DNA of 12,871 bases from CAYUNT01 sp964446285 (GTDB lineage: Bacteria; Sumerlaeota; Sumerlaeia; SLMS01; CAYUNT01): the NCBI GenBank assembly GCA_964446285.1, contig CAYUNT010000135.1, positions 1 through 12,871 of the forward strand, read 5' to 3'. Position 1 is the first letter of the stretch. Each line of letters starts with the position of its first letter. Below, in pieces: positions 6,561-12,871 of the stretch. The translations under genes and the position numbers were made by a program. The notes under the pieces were generated by a model, which saw only the letters and a program-made list of their open reading frames with translations, did no database searches and was not told the DNA's origin.

Positions 6561-7214
6561 ATGCCTGAAGTTCAAAAGCACGGATTTGTCTTTCAACAGT
6601 GGGTGATGGACACATTTTTTCCGGCGAATAAGGAAGATGCTAATGGGGCAGAATCCTATACCGCAAAATGGGATGTGCCCAAAGAGTGCAATAATTCCTC
6701 TAAAATCCCAGCCGAATTTCGTCATATTCCTGTATCAATTAAGTCCGTGAAGTATGGCACGCCAGTGTATTTCGGAGACGCCTTGAGACAGTATGACATT
6801 TCCGAGAATTTTCTCCTGATCGTGGGTTTTTGGAAACAACAAGACCCGGAGCACAAGCGATTTGTGGCCATTGAATACTGCAGGATCAGCGCGGTTTTAT
6901 GGAGGTCCCTCTGGAATCCGCTGTGTCGTAACTCTATCGCGGAATTGGACCGACTGATTAAATCTTCCTGCGATCATTATAGTATTCTGCGAAAAAAGGC
7001 CCAAAAGTATAAGAAGACACTGCCAGCCTGTTCAATGGTTCTGAATCCAAAAATCGATTCAAAAACGCAAAGGCGGCTTCAATGCAGTATTCGATTCAAG
7101 TTGTTCTGGGGTTTGGTTTTGGAAAAAGAGCCTGCGCTCAATCCCTCCCCCGCGCTTTGGGGATGCGCTTTCTCCAACCCCATTTTCTCGCCCGTGCGGC
7201 AATTCAATAAATAG
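6561..7214 (+). CDS. Probable type II restriction endonuclease (217 aa)
   Basis: This is inferred to cut DNA at the site protected by the convergent methyltransferase. The sequence looks like a restriction enzyme of the PD-(D/E)XK-like type: GFVFQQWVMDTFFP (8-21), YTAKWDVPKE (33-42), IPVSIKSVKYGTP (56-68), GDALRQYDI (72-80), FLLIVGFW (84-91) and LNPKIDSKTQRRLQCSIRF (161-179). A plausible active site is D38 followed by S59-x-K61, but this is a guess from spacing. AGGAG (6546-6550) stands 10 nt before the ATG, which supports the start. The last 38 residues (180-217) look less protein-like, are encoded by a C-rich segment, and may be a later extension. The GC content is about 45% in two hand-counted lines, far below the flanking genes, suggesting horizontal acquisition. 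The recognition site cannot be read from the sequence. Confidence 0.72.
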   Translation: MPEVQKHGFVFQQWVMDTFFPANKEDANGAESYTAKWDVPKECNNSSKIPAEFRHIPVSIKSVKYGTPVYFGDALRQYDISENFLLIVGFWKQQDPEHKRFVAIEYCRISAVLWRSLWNPLCRNSIAELDRLIKSSCDHYSILRKKAQKYKKTLPACSMVLNPKIDSKTQRRLQCSIRFKLFWGLVLEKEPALNPSPALWGCAFSNPIFSPVRQFNK

Positions 7215-8016
7215 CCAAAGGCAGTTCGGGGCATGCCCTGAGTTCCGCAAGGCGTTTTTCCGCAATTTCAACATAGTGGGGGTTGATTTCGATCCCCAGC
7301 CATTTTCGGTTATTTTTTTCCGCCACAACCGCGGTCGTTCCTGAACCAAGAAAGGGATCGAAAACCACATCACCAGGGCGGCTGGATGACAAAATGAGCG
7401 ATTCTATAAGTTTTATTGGCTTCTGAGAAGGATGCCCCGCCTTTTCCTTTGATGAACCCTTCAGACTGGGGACCCTGAGGATATTAGTGGCGTATTTTCC
7501 CTTTTGCAAATGTTGAAGACGGGCTTGGCGGTCTTTGTAGCGCTTATCATTCAGATAGGATTGAATGGTCTCGGAATCGTAAGGAATTCGCACAGCGTCC
7601 TTGTTGAAATACGGCTGGGCGTTTTCCCTTTTCCTGAGAACAAGAATCATCTCATAGCATGGCGTGAAACTGTCGCCCCGTTCATTATATCCAACAGCCC
7701 GGTCCCAAATAATCATGTCGTGAAATTGCAAAATTTGGGCCGCCCGCGACGACACATGCAGCCAAGCGTGTTCGCGCTTTCCCAGCTGTCCGAAAATATA
7801 GAACAGCCCATCGTTCCTCAACGTCCGCCCGCACTCGCGAATCCATTCCAGAGTCCAGGCCAGATATTCGTCCTCCGAAGCCCACTGGTTGTCCCAATGT
7901 TCGCCCAGCAACACCTGAAAATAAGGAGGATCCGCGATAATAAGCTGAAAAGCCTCCTCCGGCAGATTCCGGATTTCCTTCAGGCAATCGCCTTGAATGA
8001 TTTCGTTGTATTTCAT
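7204..8016 (-). CDS. Site-specific DNA methyltransferase, probably N6-adenine, beta class (270 aa)
   Basis: This modifies DNA using S-adenosylmethionine and is the protective half of a type II restriction-modification system. The catalytic motif D29-P-P-Y32 comes first, and the AdoMet-binding motif D220-PFLGSGTT comes near the C-terminus, followed by GIEINPHYVEIAEKRL (241-256). HPSQKP (195-200) is the usual block before it. This order defines the beta group of the N6/N4 methyltransferase family, and DPPY (rather than SPPY) favours adenine. About 70 residues between FTPCYEMILVLRK and HPSQKP probably include the target-recognition region. The start at 8016 was chosen because family members begin at M-x-x-N-x-I-x-x-G-D; the frame extends 27 codons further upstream but that part looks non-coding. 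Its 3' end overlaps the endonuclease gene by 11 nt tail to tail. Confidence 0.9.
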   Translation of the reverse strand: MKYNEIIQGDCLKEIRNLPEEAFQLIIADPPYFQVLLGEHWDNQWASEDEYLAWTLEWIRECGRTLRNDGLFYIFGQLGKREHAWLHVSSRAAQILQFHDMIIWDRAVGYNERGDSFTPCYEMILVLRKRENAQPYFNKDAVRIPYDSETIQSYLNDKRYKDRQARLQHLQKGKYATNILRVPSLKGSSKEKAGHPSQKPIKLIESLILSSSRPGDVVFDPFLGSGTTAVVAEKNNRKWLGIEINPHYVEIAEKRLAELRACPELPLAIY

Positions 8017-8281
8017 CGTGATGGAGGCATTTTTCCTTGATATAAAACCCTTTTCCCTGCGCCTCTCCGGGCGCTTTGTGTTTATGGATTCCCTCAATGG
8101 ATTCGCAATCGGTATTTCGTATGCTGGCTTTGGACCGCGCGCAAAATGGGCGCGCGCAAGGCACTTGACTTTCGCATAAGAAATTCACATTCTCACCGGT
8201 TCGAGCGGAGAAGGAGGGGAGACGGGAAGAATACCCCGGCATCCCTGGGATTTCTCGCATCTGAGCAATGGAGGCAGCGCT
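8017..8281. other. Divergent intergenic region between methyltransferase and thiolase-fold operon
   Basis: The promoters for both directions should lie here. On the plus strand TTGACT (8165-8170) is a fair -35, but the 17-nt-spaced -10 candidate CATTCT (8188-8193) is weak. GCGCGC repeats flank AAAATGG near 8138-8156 as a small inverted repeat. No gene or RNA is recognised. Confidence 0.35.
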
Positions 8282-8971
8282 ATGTTGGATTCCTTGGAAG
8301 CCATGCTCCGGCCGCCCGTGCTGGAAATGGCCCCGTATCCGGCCAAGTGGATTCTCTTGGCCAATGGCGAAAAAATGGTTGTGCGGCAGGTGGACATGGA
8401 TGAGGTGGACGTCTTGCTCGAGTCGGTCGATCCGCTGCGCAAACTGGACCGGGATTTTTACGACATTGTGGCCGCCCGGGTATATGCGGAATTGCTCGGA
8501 TGGAAGCGCTACCGCGTTCGCAATGAATACTGCCTCGCCGGCATCATCAACGGCGAACTGGCGGGCATCGTGAATGGGCGCATGTTCGACGAAAAACACG
8601 GCATCAGCTATCACACGCTGACGCTGCGGCGCGGACTGCGCATCGGGGCGCATTTGTTTGCCGCAAAAATGGAACACCACATCGAATACCTCGGCCAGGA
8701 CGAGGTTTGGATTGTGGCGGAAAGCCCGATCGGACACCGCCGCTGGATGATCGAATATCCGCTGTCGCAGAAGTTCTCGATCCAGCATGAACTGGGCGGC
8801 GCGCCGTCGTGGGTGCTGACGCGCGAAACCTACTTCAAGGCCAAGCCGCGGCTTGTTGGCGGGACGCGGCCCGTTTCCGAGGAACTGATGGCCACATCCT
8901 ACCCGATCCGCAAACCGGACCTGAGCAAAATGATGGTGCAGATCGACAATACCCTGGAGGCGCGGCTATGA
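8282..8971 (+). CDS. GNAT-like protein of unknown function, first gene of the thiolase-fold operon (229 aa)
   Basis: I do not recognise a specific family. The middle (about 85-160) has the feel of a GNAT acyltransferase core: a strand with LAGIINGELAGIVNGRMF (85-102), then TLRRGLRIGAHLFAAKME (114-131), which resembles an acetyl-CoA-binding R-x-x-G-x-G/A loop plus helix, and then EVWIVAESPIGHRRWMIEY (141-159). The classic R/Q-x-x-G-x-G/A motif is only partly matched (RRGLRIGAH). No signal peptide or membrane segment is visible. TGGAGG (8269-8274) lies 7 nt before the ATG. The stop codon overlaps the start of the next gene as ATGA, so translation is probably coupled and the product is expected to work with the thiolase-fold protein. 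It could load or release an acyl-CoA, or be a structural partner. Confidence 0.75.
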   Translation: MLDSLEAMLRPPVLEMAPYPAKWILLANGEKMVVRQVDMDEVDVLLESVDPLRKLDRDFYDIVAARVYAELLGWKRYRVRNEYCLAGIINGELAGIVNGRMFDEKHGISYHTLTLRRGLRIGAHLFAAKMEHHIEYLGQDEVWIVAESPIGHRRWMIEYPLSQKFSIQHELGGAPSWVLTRETYFKAKPRLVGGTRPVSEELMATSYPIRKPDLSKMMVQIDNTLEARL

Positions 8972-10149
8972 GAGATGTGGCAATCATCGGAGCAGCGACC
9001 ACCCCGTTCGGGCGGTCGCAATGGAGTTTGTTGAAACTTATGGCCGAGGCCTCGAACGGGGCGATTCAGGATGCGTCGCTCGGCAAACACAAGATCGACG
9101 CGGTATTTGTCGCGAACATGGGCGCGGCGCGCAACAACCGCCAGTCGGGCTTGGCGAGCGCGCTGCTCGACCGCTTGAATTTGTATGGCGCGGGGGCGGA
9201 GACGATCGAAAACGGCCCGGCCTCGGGCGCAAGCGCCGTGAAGATCGGATTCATGGCCGTGGCCTCGGGAATGGCCGACATCGTGCTCGTGGCGGGCGGC
9301 GAACGGATGCGCGAGGTGAACAACCTCGAAGCGACCGAGTTCGTTTCGTTTTTGTCGCATCGCTACGCGGAATATCCCTACGGCGTCACGCTGCCTTCGC
9401 TGGCTGGGATGTTCGCGCGCCTGTGGATGCACAAATACGGCGTAACGCCCGAGCATCTGGCGATGGTGGCCGTAAAAAACCACGCCAACGGGATTCTCAA
9501 TCCGGCGGCGCATATCAAGATGCCGGTGACAATCGAGGCGCTGCTGCACTCGCCCGACGCGGTGATGAACAATCCATTCATCGCGGAACCGCTGCGGTTT
9601 TTCGACTGCTGCCCGGTGAGCGATGGCGCGGCGGCGGTGGTGCTGGCGCCCGCGGACCTAGCGAAGGATTTGGTGAAAAAACCAATCCGCATCGCGGGAA
9701 TCGGGCAAGGGACCGACATGCAGGCCGTCCATGAGCGCCCGGATCCGACGGTGCTGACGGCGGTGCGCACGGCCTCGAAGCGCGCCTTCGACATGGCGGG
9801 AATGAAGCCGAAGGACATCTCGCTCGCGGAATTGCACGACGCCTTCACGATCCTCGAAATCGCGCAGAGTGAAGAGGCGGGTTTCTTTGCGCCGGGCGAG
9901 GGCCACAAGGCGCTCGAACGCGGCGACACGCAGATCGGCGGAAAGTTCCCAATCAACGCCTCGGGCGGACTCAAGGCGAAAGGCCATCCGGTCGGCGCGA
10001 CGGGCGTTTCGCAGATCGTCGAACTCGTTTTGCAGCTGCGCGGCCAGGCGGGAAAACGCCAGGTGGCAAAAGCGAAACACGGATTCGCAATCAACTTCGG
10101 CGGCTTCGGCAACAATGTCGTCGCCACGATTCTTTCGGCGGGAGCGTGA
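8968..10149 (+). CDS. Thiolase-fold protein lacking the nucleophilic cysteine (393 aa)
   Basis: The whole length matches the SCP2/archaeal type of thiolase, which normally makes or breaks carbon-carbon bonds in acyl-CoA thioesters: VAIIGAATTPFGR (4-16), IVLVAGGERM (105-114), CCPVSDGAAAVVLAPADLA (214-232), ELHDAFTILE (288-297), GGLKAKGHPVGATGVSQIVE (333-352) and INFGGFGNNVV (375-385). H290 and H340 of the active site are present. The acyl-accepting Cys, expected within a C-A-S/T-G-x-S-A block, is replaced by Pro84 in ENGPASGASA (81-90; CCG at 9217-9219). Ordinary thiolase chemistry is therefore unlikely. Ltp2-type aldolases of steroid side-chain degradation are a precedent for a Cys-less thiolase fold that works with a DUF35 partner. 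The start overlaps the preceding gene by 4 nt. Confidence 0.92.
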   Translation: MRDVAIIGAATTPFGRSQWSLLKLMAEASNGAIQDASLGKHKIDAVFVANMGAARNNRQSGLASALLDRLNLYGAGAETIENGPASGASAVKIGFMAVASGMADIVLVAGGERMREVNNLEATEFVSFLSHRYAEYPYGVTLPSLAGMFARLWMHKYGVTPEHLAMVAVKNHANGILNPAAHIKMPVTIEALLHSPDAVMNNPFIAEPLRFFDCCPVSDGAAAVVLAPADLAKDLVKKPIRIAGIGQGTDMQAVHERPDPTVLTAVRTASKRAFDMAGMKPKDISLAELHDAFTILEIAQSEEAGFFAPGEGHKALERGDTQIGGKFPINASGGLKAKGHPVGATGVSQIVELVLQLRGQAGKRQVAKAKHGFAINFGGFGNNVVATILSAGA

Positions 10150-10154
10150 ACCAC

Positions 10155-10496
10155 ATGGCCACCACAACAATCGATGCCGCCAAATGCACAAAATGCGGGA
10201 AACTTGTCTATCCGTCGCACTTCTACTGCCCCCAATGCGGCGCGACGCAATTCGAGCCAGTGCCGATCCAGGGCGAAGGAACCCTGCTCACGTTCACGCG
10301 CGTCTATACGCTCTCGCTTGATTACGAGCAGATGTATCTGACGCTGGGAATCGTCCAGCTGGACATGGGCGTCCGCGCCACGGGGCAGCTCGACATCGCC
10401 GAGCCGGAGATGGGCATGCGCGTGAAGGCCAGCGTCGGCCAGGTGCGCGAAATCGACGGCCGCCCGGTGAACGGGCTGCATTTTTCCGCCGCTTGA
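10155..10496 (+). CDS. DUF35-type zinc-ribbon/OB-fold protein, partner of the thiolase-fold enzyme (113 aa)
   Basis: DUF35 proteins form complexes with thiolase-fold enzymes (for example in DAPG acetyltransferase PhlABC, benzylsuccinate BbsAB and archaeal HMG-CoA synthase), often helping to bind CoA or to channel the intermediate. The zinc ribbon is intact: C11-x-x-C14 and C25-x-x-C28. It is followed by an OB-fold with the typical GEGTLLTFTRVYT strand (40-52), a Y-x-L-G-I-V-Q-L strand (61-69) and a conserved MRVKASVG (88-95). The ATG at 10155 is preferred, since GGAG at 10141-10144 is 10 nt upstream; an alternative GTG at 10146 would overlap the thiolase stop as GTGA but leaves no room for that site. 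It is the last gene of the operon. Confidence 0.9.
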   Translation: MATTTIDAAKCTKCGKLVYPSHFYCPQCGATQFEPVPIQGEGTLLTFTRVYTLSLDYEQMYLTLGIVQLDMGVRATGQLDIAEPEMGMRVKASVGQVREIDGRPVNGLHFSAA

Positions 10497-10602
10497 TGCC
10501 AATGGGAACGATCTTTGGCGGAAATTCGCGCAGGCGGAAGCCATATTGAGAATCTGCGCCGCGCCGCGCTTGTTTGTCTTGCGCCTCAAGCGGCGTGACC
10601 GC

Positions 10603-10644
10603 GCGAGATTCTTGCCGAAGCGAAATGTCTTCCCCGAATCTCGC
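10603..10644. repeat. 9-bp perfect inverted repeat
   Basis: GCGAGATTC (10603-10611) and GAATCTCGC (10636-10644) are perfect inverted complements around a 24-nt loop, 107 nt beyond the operon. There is no T-run directly after, so it may be a transcript-end stem, a dispersed repeat or an operator-like site. Confidence 0.55.
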
Positions 10645-10700
10645 CGGGACTTCGCGGCAAATCGCGGCGGCTGAAAAAATTCTTTACCATAAATGCGAAA

Positions 10701-10726
10701 CCCCTCCCGGCCATTTGGGGGAGGGG
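10701..10726. repeat. CCCCTCCC/GGGAGGGG hairpin, likely dispersed repeat
   Basis: CCCCTCCC (10701-10708) pairs with GGGAGGGG (10719-10726) across a 10-nt loop and is followed by AAGGAAGGGGGTTTAGGG. The minus strand reads NPLPSPPPNGREGF, a translation pattern commonly produced by this kind of intergenic repeat in environmental genomes (from memory). Confidence 0.6.
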
Positions 10727-10859
10727 AAGGAAGGGGGTTTAGGGAAAGGAGGCCGGAAAGGGTTTCGCGTTGGGGCGCCGCGTGCGACAAGATCACAAGG
10801 GAATCAACATGCCATGTCATTAAGCGCGCCGTTCGCCGGGCATTGCGTCTGGCGCGGTT

Positions 10860-10883
10860 GCCTGGTGGCGATTCTCACCAGGC
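10860..10883 (-). terminator. Hairpin overlapping the stop of the pilin-like gene
   Basis: GCCTGGTG (10860-10867) and CACCAGGC (10876-10883) form a perfect 8-bp stem with an 8-nt loop; the pilin stop codon (10875-10877) lies on its 5' side in the transcript. The downstream sequence lacks a T-run, so intrinsic termination is uncertain. Confidence 0.4.
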
Positions 10884-11651
10884 GGGCGATTTGGCGGCAA
10901 AGTTCTGGCCAATCGTCTGGCCGTCCATCATGAAGCGTCCCGACTGCCAGGAACCGCCGAAGTAATACACATCGCCAACGCTGACGGTGCCGTTTGTGGC
11001 GTCATAGTTCACATAACAGAAAGGCTGCCCCTTCGAATCGGTATTCATGCTGGGTGGGCCTTCTTTCGAGTCCGCGGTGGTCATATAGGGGAAGTTCTTG
11101 TAGCCCATGCGGCAGCGGGCTTTGTCCGGGCCGACGCCGATGAGCACAAAACATGGCTGCTTTCCATTGGCGGCGAAAACCGCCGTGGACCCTTGATTGT
11201 CGCTCGTGTTGACCGAAGCGTCTGGATACGACCATGTGCCCGAGCCGATGCGGTATCCACGCGCGCCCGCGCCCGAGACCTGCACGTCCACAACAAATGG
11301 ATCGGTAAGCAGCGAGGTCATGTAGGCAATGGGCGTGGTCAGCTGAACCGCGCCATTGGCGCATTTGTAAAAGACGGGGTTGCTCGGATCGAGCGCCTGG
11401 GGGCCGACGTCCTTTTGGTCGAGGCTCGAGTCGCTATCTCGCGTGTATTGGTTCCAATCGACAAAATAGGCTTCGAGGGCAAGTGCCTGCGTGCGCAAGT
11501 CGTTCCTCTCTCTCGCAACCTTCGAGCGGGTTTGCGCTTCGAGAAAGTTTGGCAGAGCGATGGCGGCCAGGATGGCAATAATGGCGACAACGATGAGCAA
11601 TTCGATAAGCGTAAAACCCAGGCGCGAGCGCGTTCCGATAGAAGTCTGCAT
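10875..11651 (-). CDS. Type IV pilin-like / type II secretion pseudopilin protein (258 aa)
   Basis: The N-terminus is a textbook class III prepilin: a short basic leader of about 13 residues ending in R-L-G, then F-T-L-I-E-L-L-I-V-V-A-I-I-A-I-L-A-A-I-A-L-P-N-F. A prepilin peptidase should cut after the Gly and methylate the new Phe; the Glu at +5 needed for assembly is present. ARERNDLRTQALALEAYFVD continues the alpha-1 helix, followed by a large globular domain with the LTTPIAYMTSLLTDPF block typical of pseudopilin-like proteins in planctomycete- and Sumerlaeota-like genomes. Four cysteines in the globular part could form disulfides. The start at 11651 is set by AGGAGG, 8 nt upstream; a longer frame reaching 11753 has a non-natural leader. 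No assembly genes lie nearby, so it is an orphan, possibly one of many paralogues. Confidence 0.93.
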   Translation of the reverse strand: MQTSIGTRSRLGFTLIELLIVVAIIAILAAIALPNFLEAQTRSKVARERNDLRTQALALEAYFVDWNQYTRDSDSSLDQKDVGPQALDPSNPVFYKCANGAVQLTTPIAYMTSLLTDPFVVDVQVSGAGARGYRIGSGTWSYPDASVNTSDNQGSTAVFAANGKQPCFVLIGVGPDKARCRMGYKNFPYMTTADSKEGPPSMNTDSKGQPFCYVNYDATNGTVSVGDVYYFGGSWQSGRFMMDGQTIGQNFAAKSPAW

Positions 11652-11967
11652 ACAATGTTCCTCCTGATGCGGTTGGGGTAGATATGGAGCGCTCGCGGGG
11701 GTGCTCAGCCCCGCTTGTCTCCATGAAACGGCCCATTGCCACACAAGCGGCATTAGAAAAGAATAAAGAACGTCTTAAGATTCTGTTATATTGTGCGGAG
11801 CAAGCAGACAAATCCGGACGGAAATCCGAGGGGATTAAGATTTGGTTAGGCGAACCCAAACAGGACAATACGCATAGACCTGGCTGCTCGGGCTTGCGTA
11901 TGCAAAGGGGATGGCGCCGGACATAAATGTTCCCCAATTTCCGCCGCCGGACAGGAGAACCTAACAC
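11652..11967. other. Divergent intergenic region between pilin-like gene and response regulator
   Basis: This stretch of 316 bases is relatively AT-rich in its centre (11755-11860) and should hold promoters in both directions. On the minus strand TATAAC (11785-11790) could be a -10 for the pilin gene, with TTTGTC (11807-11812) at a 16-nt spacing, but the match is modest. An 80-codon plus-strand frame at 11684-11926 has no ribosome-binding site and no protein-like character, so I do not call it a gene. Confidence 0.4.
11660..11665 (-). promoter_or_regulatory. Ribosome-binding site deciding the pilin start
   Basis: On the minus strand this is AGGAGG, 8 nt before the ATG at 11651. It rules out the longer frame beginning at 11753. 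Confidence 0.85.
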
Positions 11968-12798
11968 ATGCCCGAGCAAATTCTCGTGGTTGAGGACGAC
12001 ACCGCCATCGCTGCGCTGATCCAATACAACCTTCAGCATGGCGGCTATGAAACGAAGGTCATTGGCGACGGCTTGCAGGCTCTGGAAACCGCAGCAAGCA
12101 CCAAGCCCGATCTCATTTTATTGGATTTGATGCTGCCCGGCCTGAGCGGACAGGAAGTATGCAAGCAGCTGAAATCCTGGCCGGAAACCAGCCAGATTCC
12201 CGTGATGATTCTCAGCGTTCTCGCGAGCGAATCCAATGTATTGCAGGGATTTGATCTGGGGGCGGTCGATTACATGACCAAGCCGTTCAGTCCGCGCATT
12301 CTCCTTGCGCGGGTTCAGAATATCCTCAGGCGCTCCACCTCCAAAGAGGAGCCGCCCGCGATCGTCGCCTATGGCGATCTGATTATGGACCGGGAAAAGC
12401 ACGAGGTCCGCCTGGCGGGGAAAAAGGCGCAATTTTCCTGCCTCGAGTTTAATCTTCTGGCTTTTTTGATTTCGCGCCCGGGCCGGGCGTTTTCGCGCGA
12501 TCAGCTGCTCAAGAATTGCTGGCCCGACGGCGTGTTTGTGGTGGACCGCGCCGTGGATGTTCATATCAACGCCATTCGCAGGAAATTGGGGGCGATGCGC
12601 GATTGCATCGAGACGGTCTGGGGGCTTGGCTATCGCGCGCGCGAACTGGACGATTCCGAGGAAAAGATTAACGCGGAGACGTCAGGCAATGCGGCGGCGC
12701 CTGCCATTGGCAAGGCCATCGAACACTCGGGCAGCGGCAAAAAGGCATCCAGGAGAGGCAATAATCACCCGTCCATTTCGGTGCGCGGGATGAAATAG
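11968..12798 (+). CDS. OmpR/PhoB-family response regulator (276 aa)
   Basis: This is a two-component transcription factor: a receiver domain is phosphorylated by a sensor kinase and a winged-helix domain then binds DNA. The receiver (about 1-120) has the acidic pair D10-D11, phospho-acceptor D53 in LLDLMLPG, S83 and K105 in YMTKPF, all expected residues. The winged helix (about 130-228) shows LEFNLLAFLISRPGRAFSRD, VDVHINAIRRKLG and the ETVWGLGYR wing typical of the PhoB branch. About 45 residues after it form a polar, disordered tail (EEKINAETSGNAAAPAIG and onward) not usual for the family. AGGAG (11953-11957) is 10 nt before the ATG. A second gene starts 36 nt downstream and may be its kinase. 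Confidence 0.94.
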   Translation: MPEQILVVEDDTAIAALIQYNLQHGGYETKVIGDGLQALETAASTKPDLILLDLMLPGLSGQEVCKQLKSWPETSQIPVMILSVLASESNVLQGFDLGAVDYMTKPFSPRILLARVQNILRRSTSKEEPPAIVAYGDLIMDREKHEVRLAGKKAQFSCLEFNLLAFLISRPGRAFSRDQLLKNCWPDGVFVVDRAVDVHINAIRRKLGAMRDCIETVWGLGYRARELDDSEEKINAETSGNAAAPAIGKAIEHSGSGKKASRRGNNHPSISVRGMK

Positions 12799-12834
12799 CG
12801 GCCGGACTCATTTATACACGGGAGCAACAGGAAC

Positions 12835-12871
12835 ATGGTGCCCCTTTGGTTTAGGATTATTGCATATATCC
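12835..12871 (+). CDS. Start of a further gene, cut by the window end (possibly the sensor kinase)
   Basis: ATG at 12835 is preceded by CAGGAA and opens a frame reading MVPLWFRIIAYI before the window stops. A hydrophobic start with an early Arg is what many membrane histidine kinases have, and response regulator genes are commonly followed by their kinase. Only 12 codons are visible, so the identity rests on position. Confidence 0.45.
   Translation, partial: MVPLWFRIIAYI

Larger units (their letters stand above)
10497..10874. other. Intergenic stretch with two long inverted repeats
   Basis: No gene is supported in these 378 bases between the convergent operon and pilin genes. It holds the 9-bp inverted repeat at 10603-10644 and the CCCCTCCC/GGGAGGGG hairpin at 10701-10726 followed by a purine-rich run to about 10760. 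No canonical T-tailed terminator was found for the plus-strand operon; the A/T stretch AAAAAATTCTTT at about 10674-10685 follows GC-rich imperfect stems and might serve. Confidence 0.5.

Noticed and set aside
6229..8281. Restriction-modification island as part of a larger phage-defence cluster
   Set aside because: Only the two genes are present; flanking genes are a polymerase remnant and an acyl-CoA-type operon with no defence signature.
8809..8967. Longer start for the thiolase-fold protein
   Set aside because: The extra 53 residues are a shadow of the preceding gene; thiolase homology starts at MRDVAIIGAATTPFG with an ATGA overlap.
9378..10820. Minus-strand 480-codon open frame opposite the thiolase-fold and DUF35 genes
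   Set aside because: Antisense to two clear genes and shows no domain; its first part is a translated dispersed repeat (NPLPSPPPNGREGF).
11684..11926. 80-codon plus-strand frame between the pilin-like gene and response regulator
   Set aside because: No ribosome-binding site, no recognisable protein character, and it occupies the region expected to hold divergent promoters.

Overview
The window is a stretch of a GC-rich (about 60-67% outside one island) Gram-negative-type bacterial chromosome. A secreted TPR-like protein, a type IV pilin-like or pseudopilin protein of the kind common in uncultured FCB/PVC-type lineages, and many short dispersed repeats suggest an environmental, probably uncultured lineage such as Sumerlaeota, Hydrogenedentota or Planctomycetota. 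That placement is an impression from style, not a demonstrated assignment.

Layout. 1-263: no gene, small hairpins. 264-683: small single-domain cupin. 712-2685: exported repeat-helical protein whose 5' end is overlaid by a 118-bp inverted-repeat element. 2715-4946: large polytopic membrane protein with at least three repeat-like inserts in its loops. 4843-6228 (minus): internal piece of a DnaE-type DNA polymerase lacking the PHP domain and most or all of the palm, and truncated at its C-terminus, so probably a pseudogene. 6561-8016: a low-GC island with a convergent restriction endonuclease and adenine-type methyltransferase, a type II restriction-modification pair. 8282-10496: a tight three-gene operon with a GNAT-like protein of unknown role, a thiolase-fold protein whose nucleophilic cysteine is replaced by proline, and a DUF35 zinc-ribbon/OB-fold partner. 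10875-11651 (minus): prepilin-like protein. 11968-12798: OmpR/PhoB-type response regulator, followed by the first 12 codons of another gene, possibly its sensor kinase, running off the end.

Two things stand out. First, several unrelated short repeat families lie inside coding sequences in frame: a 118-bp element with 16-bp inverted ends, a 9-nt Ser-Asp-Lys tandem in two genes, a 34-bp palindrome-centred repeat in two genes that reads NLGRDVQATG both times, a 9-nt Met-Gly-Pro tandem, and a CATTCGGAGC-type repeat. They sit at gene ends, membrane loops or interdomain linkers, much as Rickettsia palindromic elements do. Second, the thiolase-fold/DUF35 operon appears to encode a non-thiolase enzyme, because the acyl-accepting Cys is absent while the fold, the GHP motif and the partner protein are kept.

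The pilin and response regulator are divergent across a 316-base intergenic region; any regulatory link between them is only a possibility.
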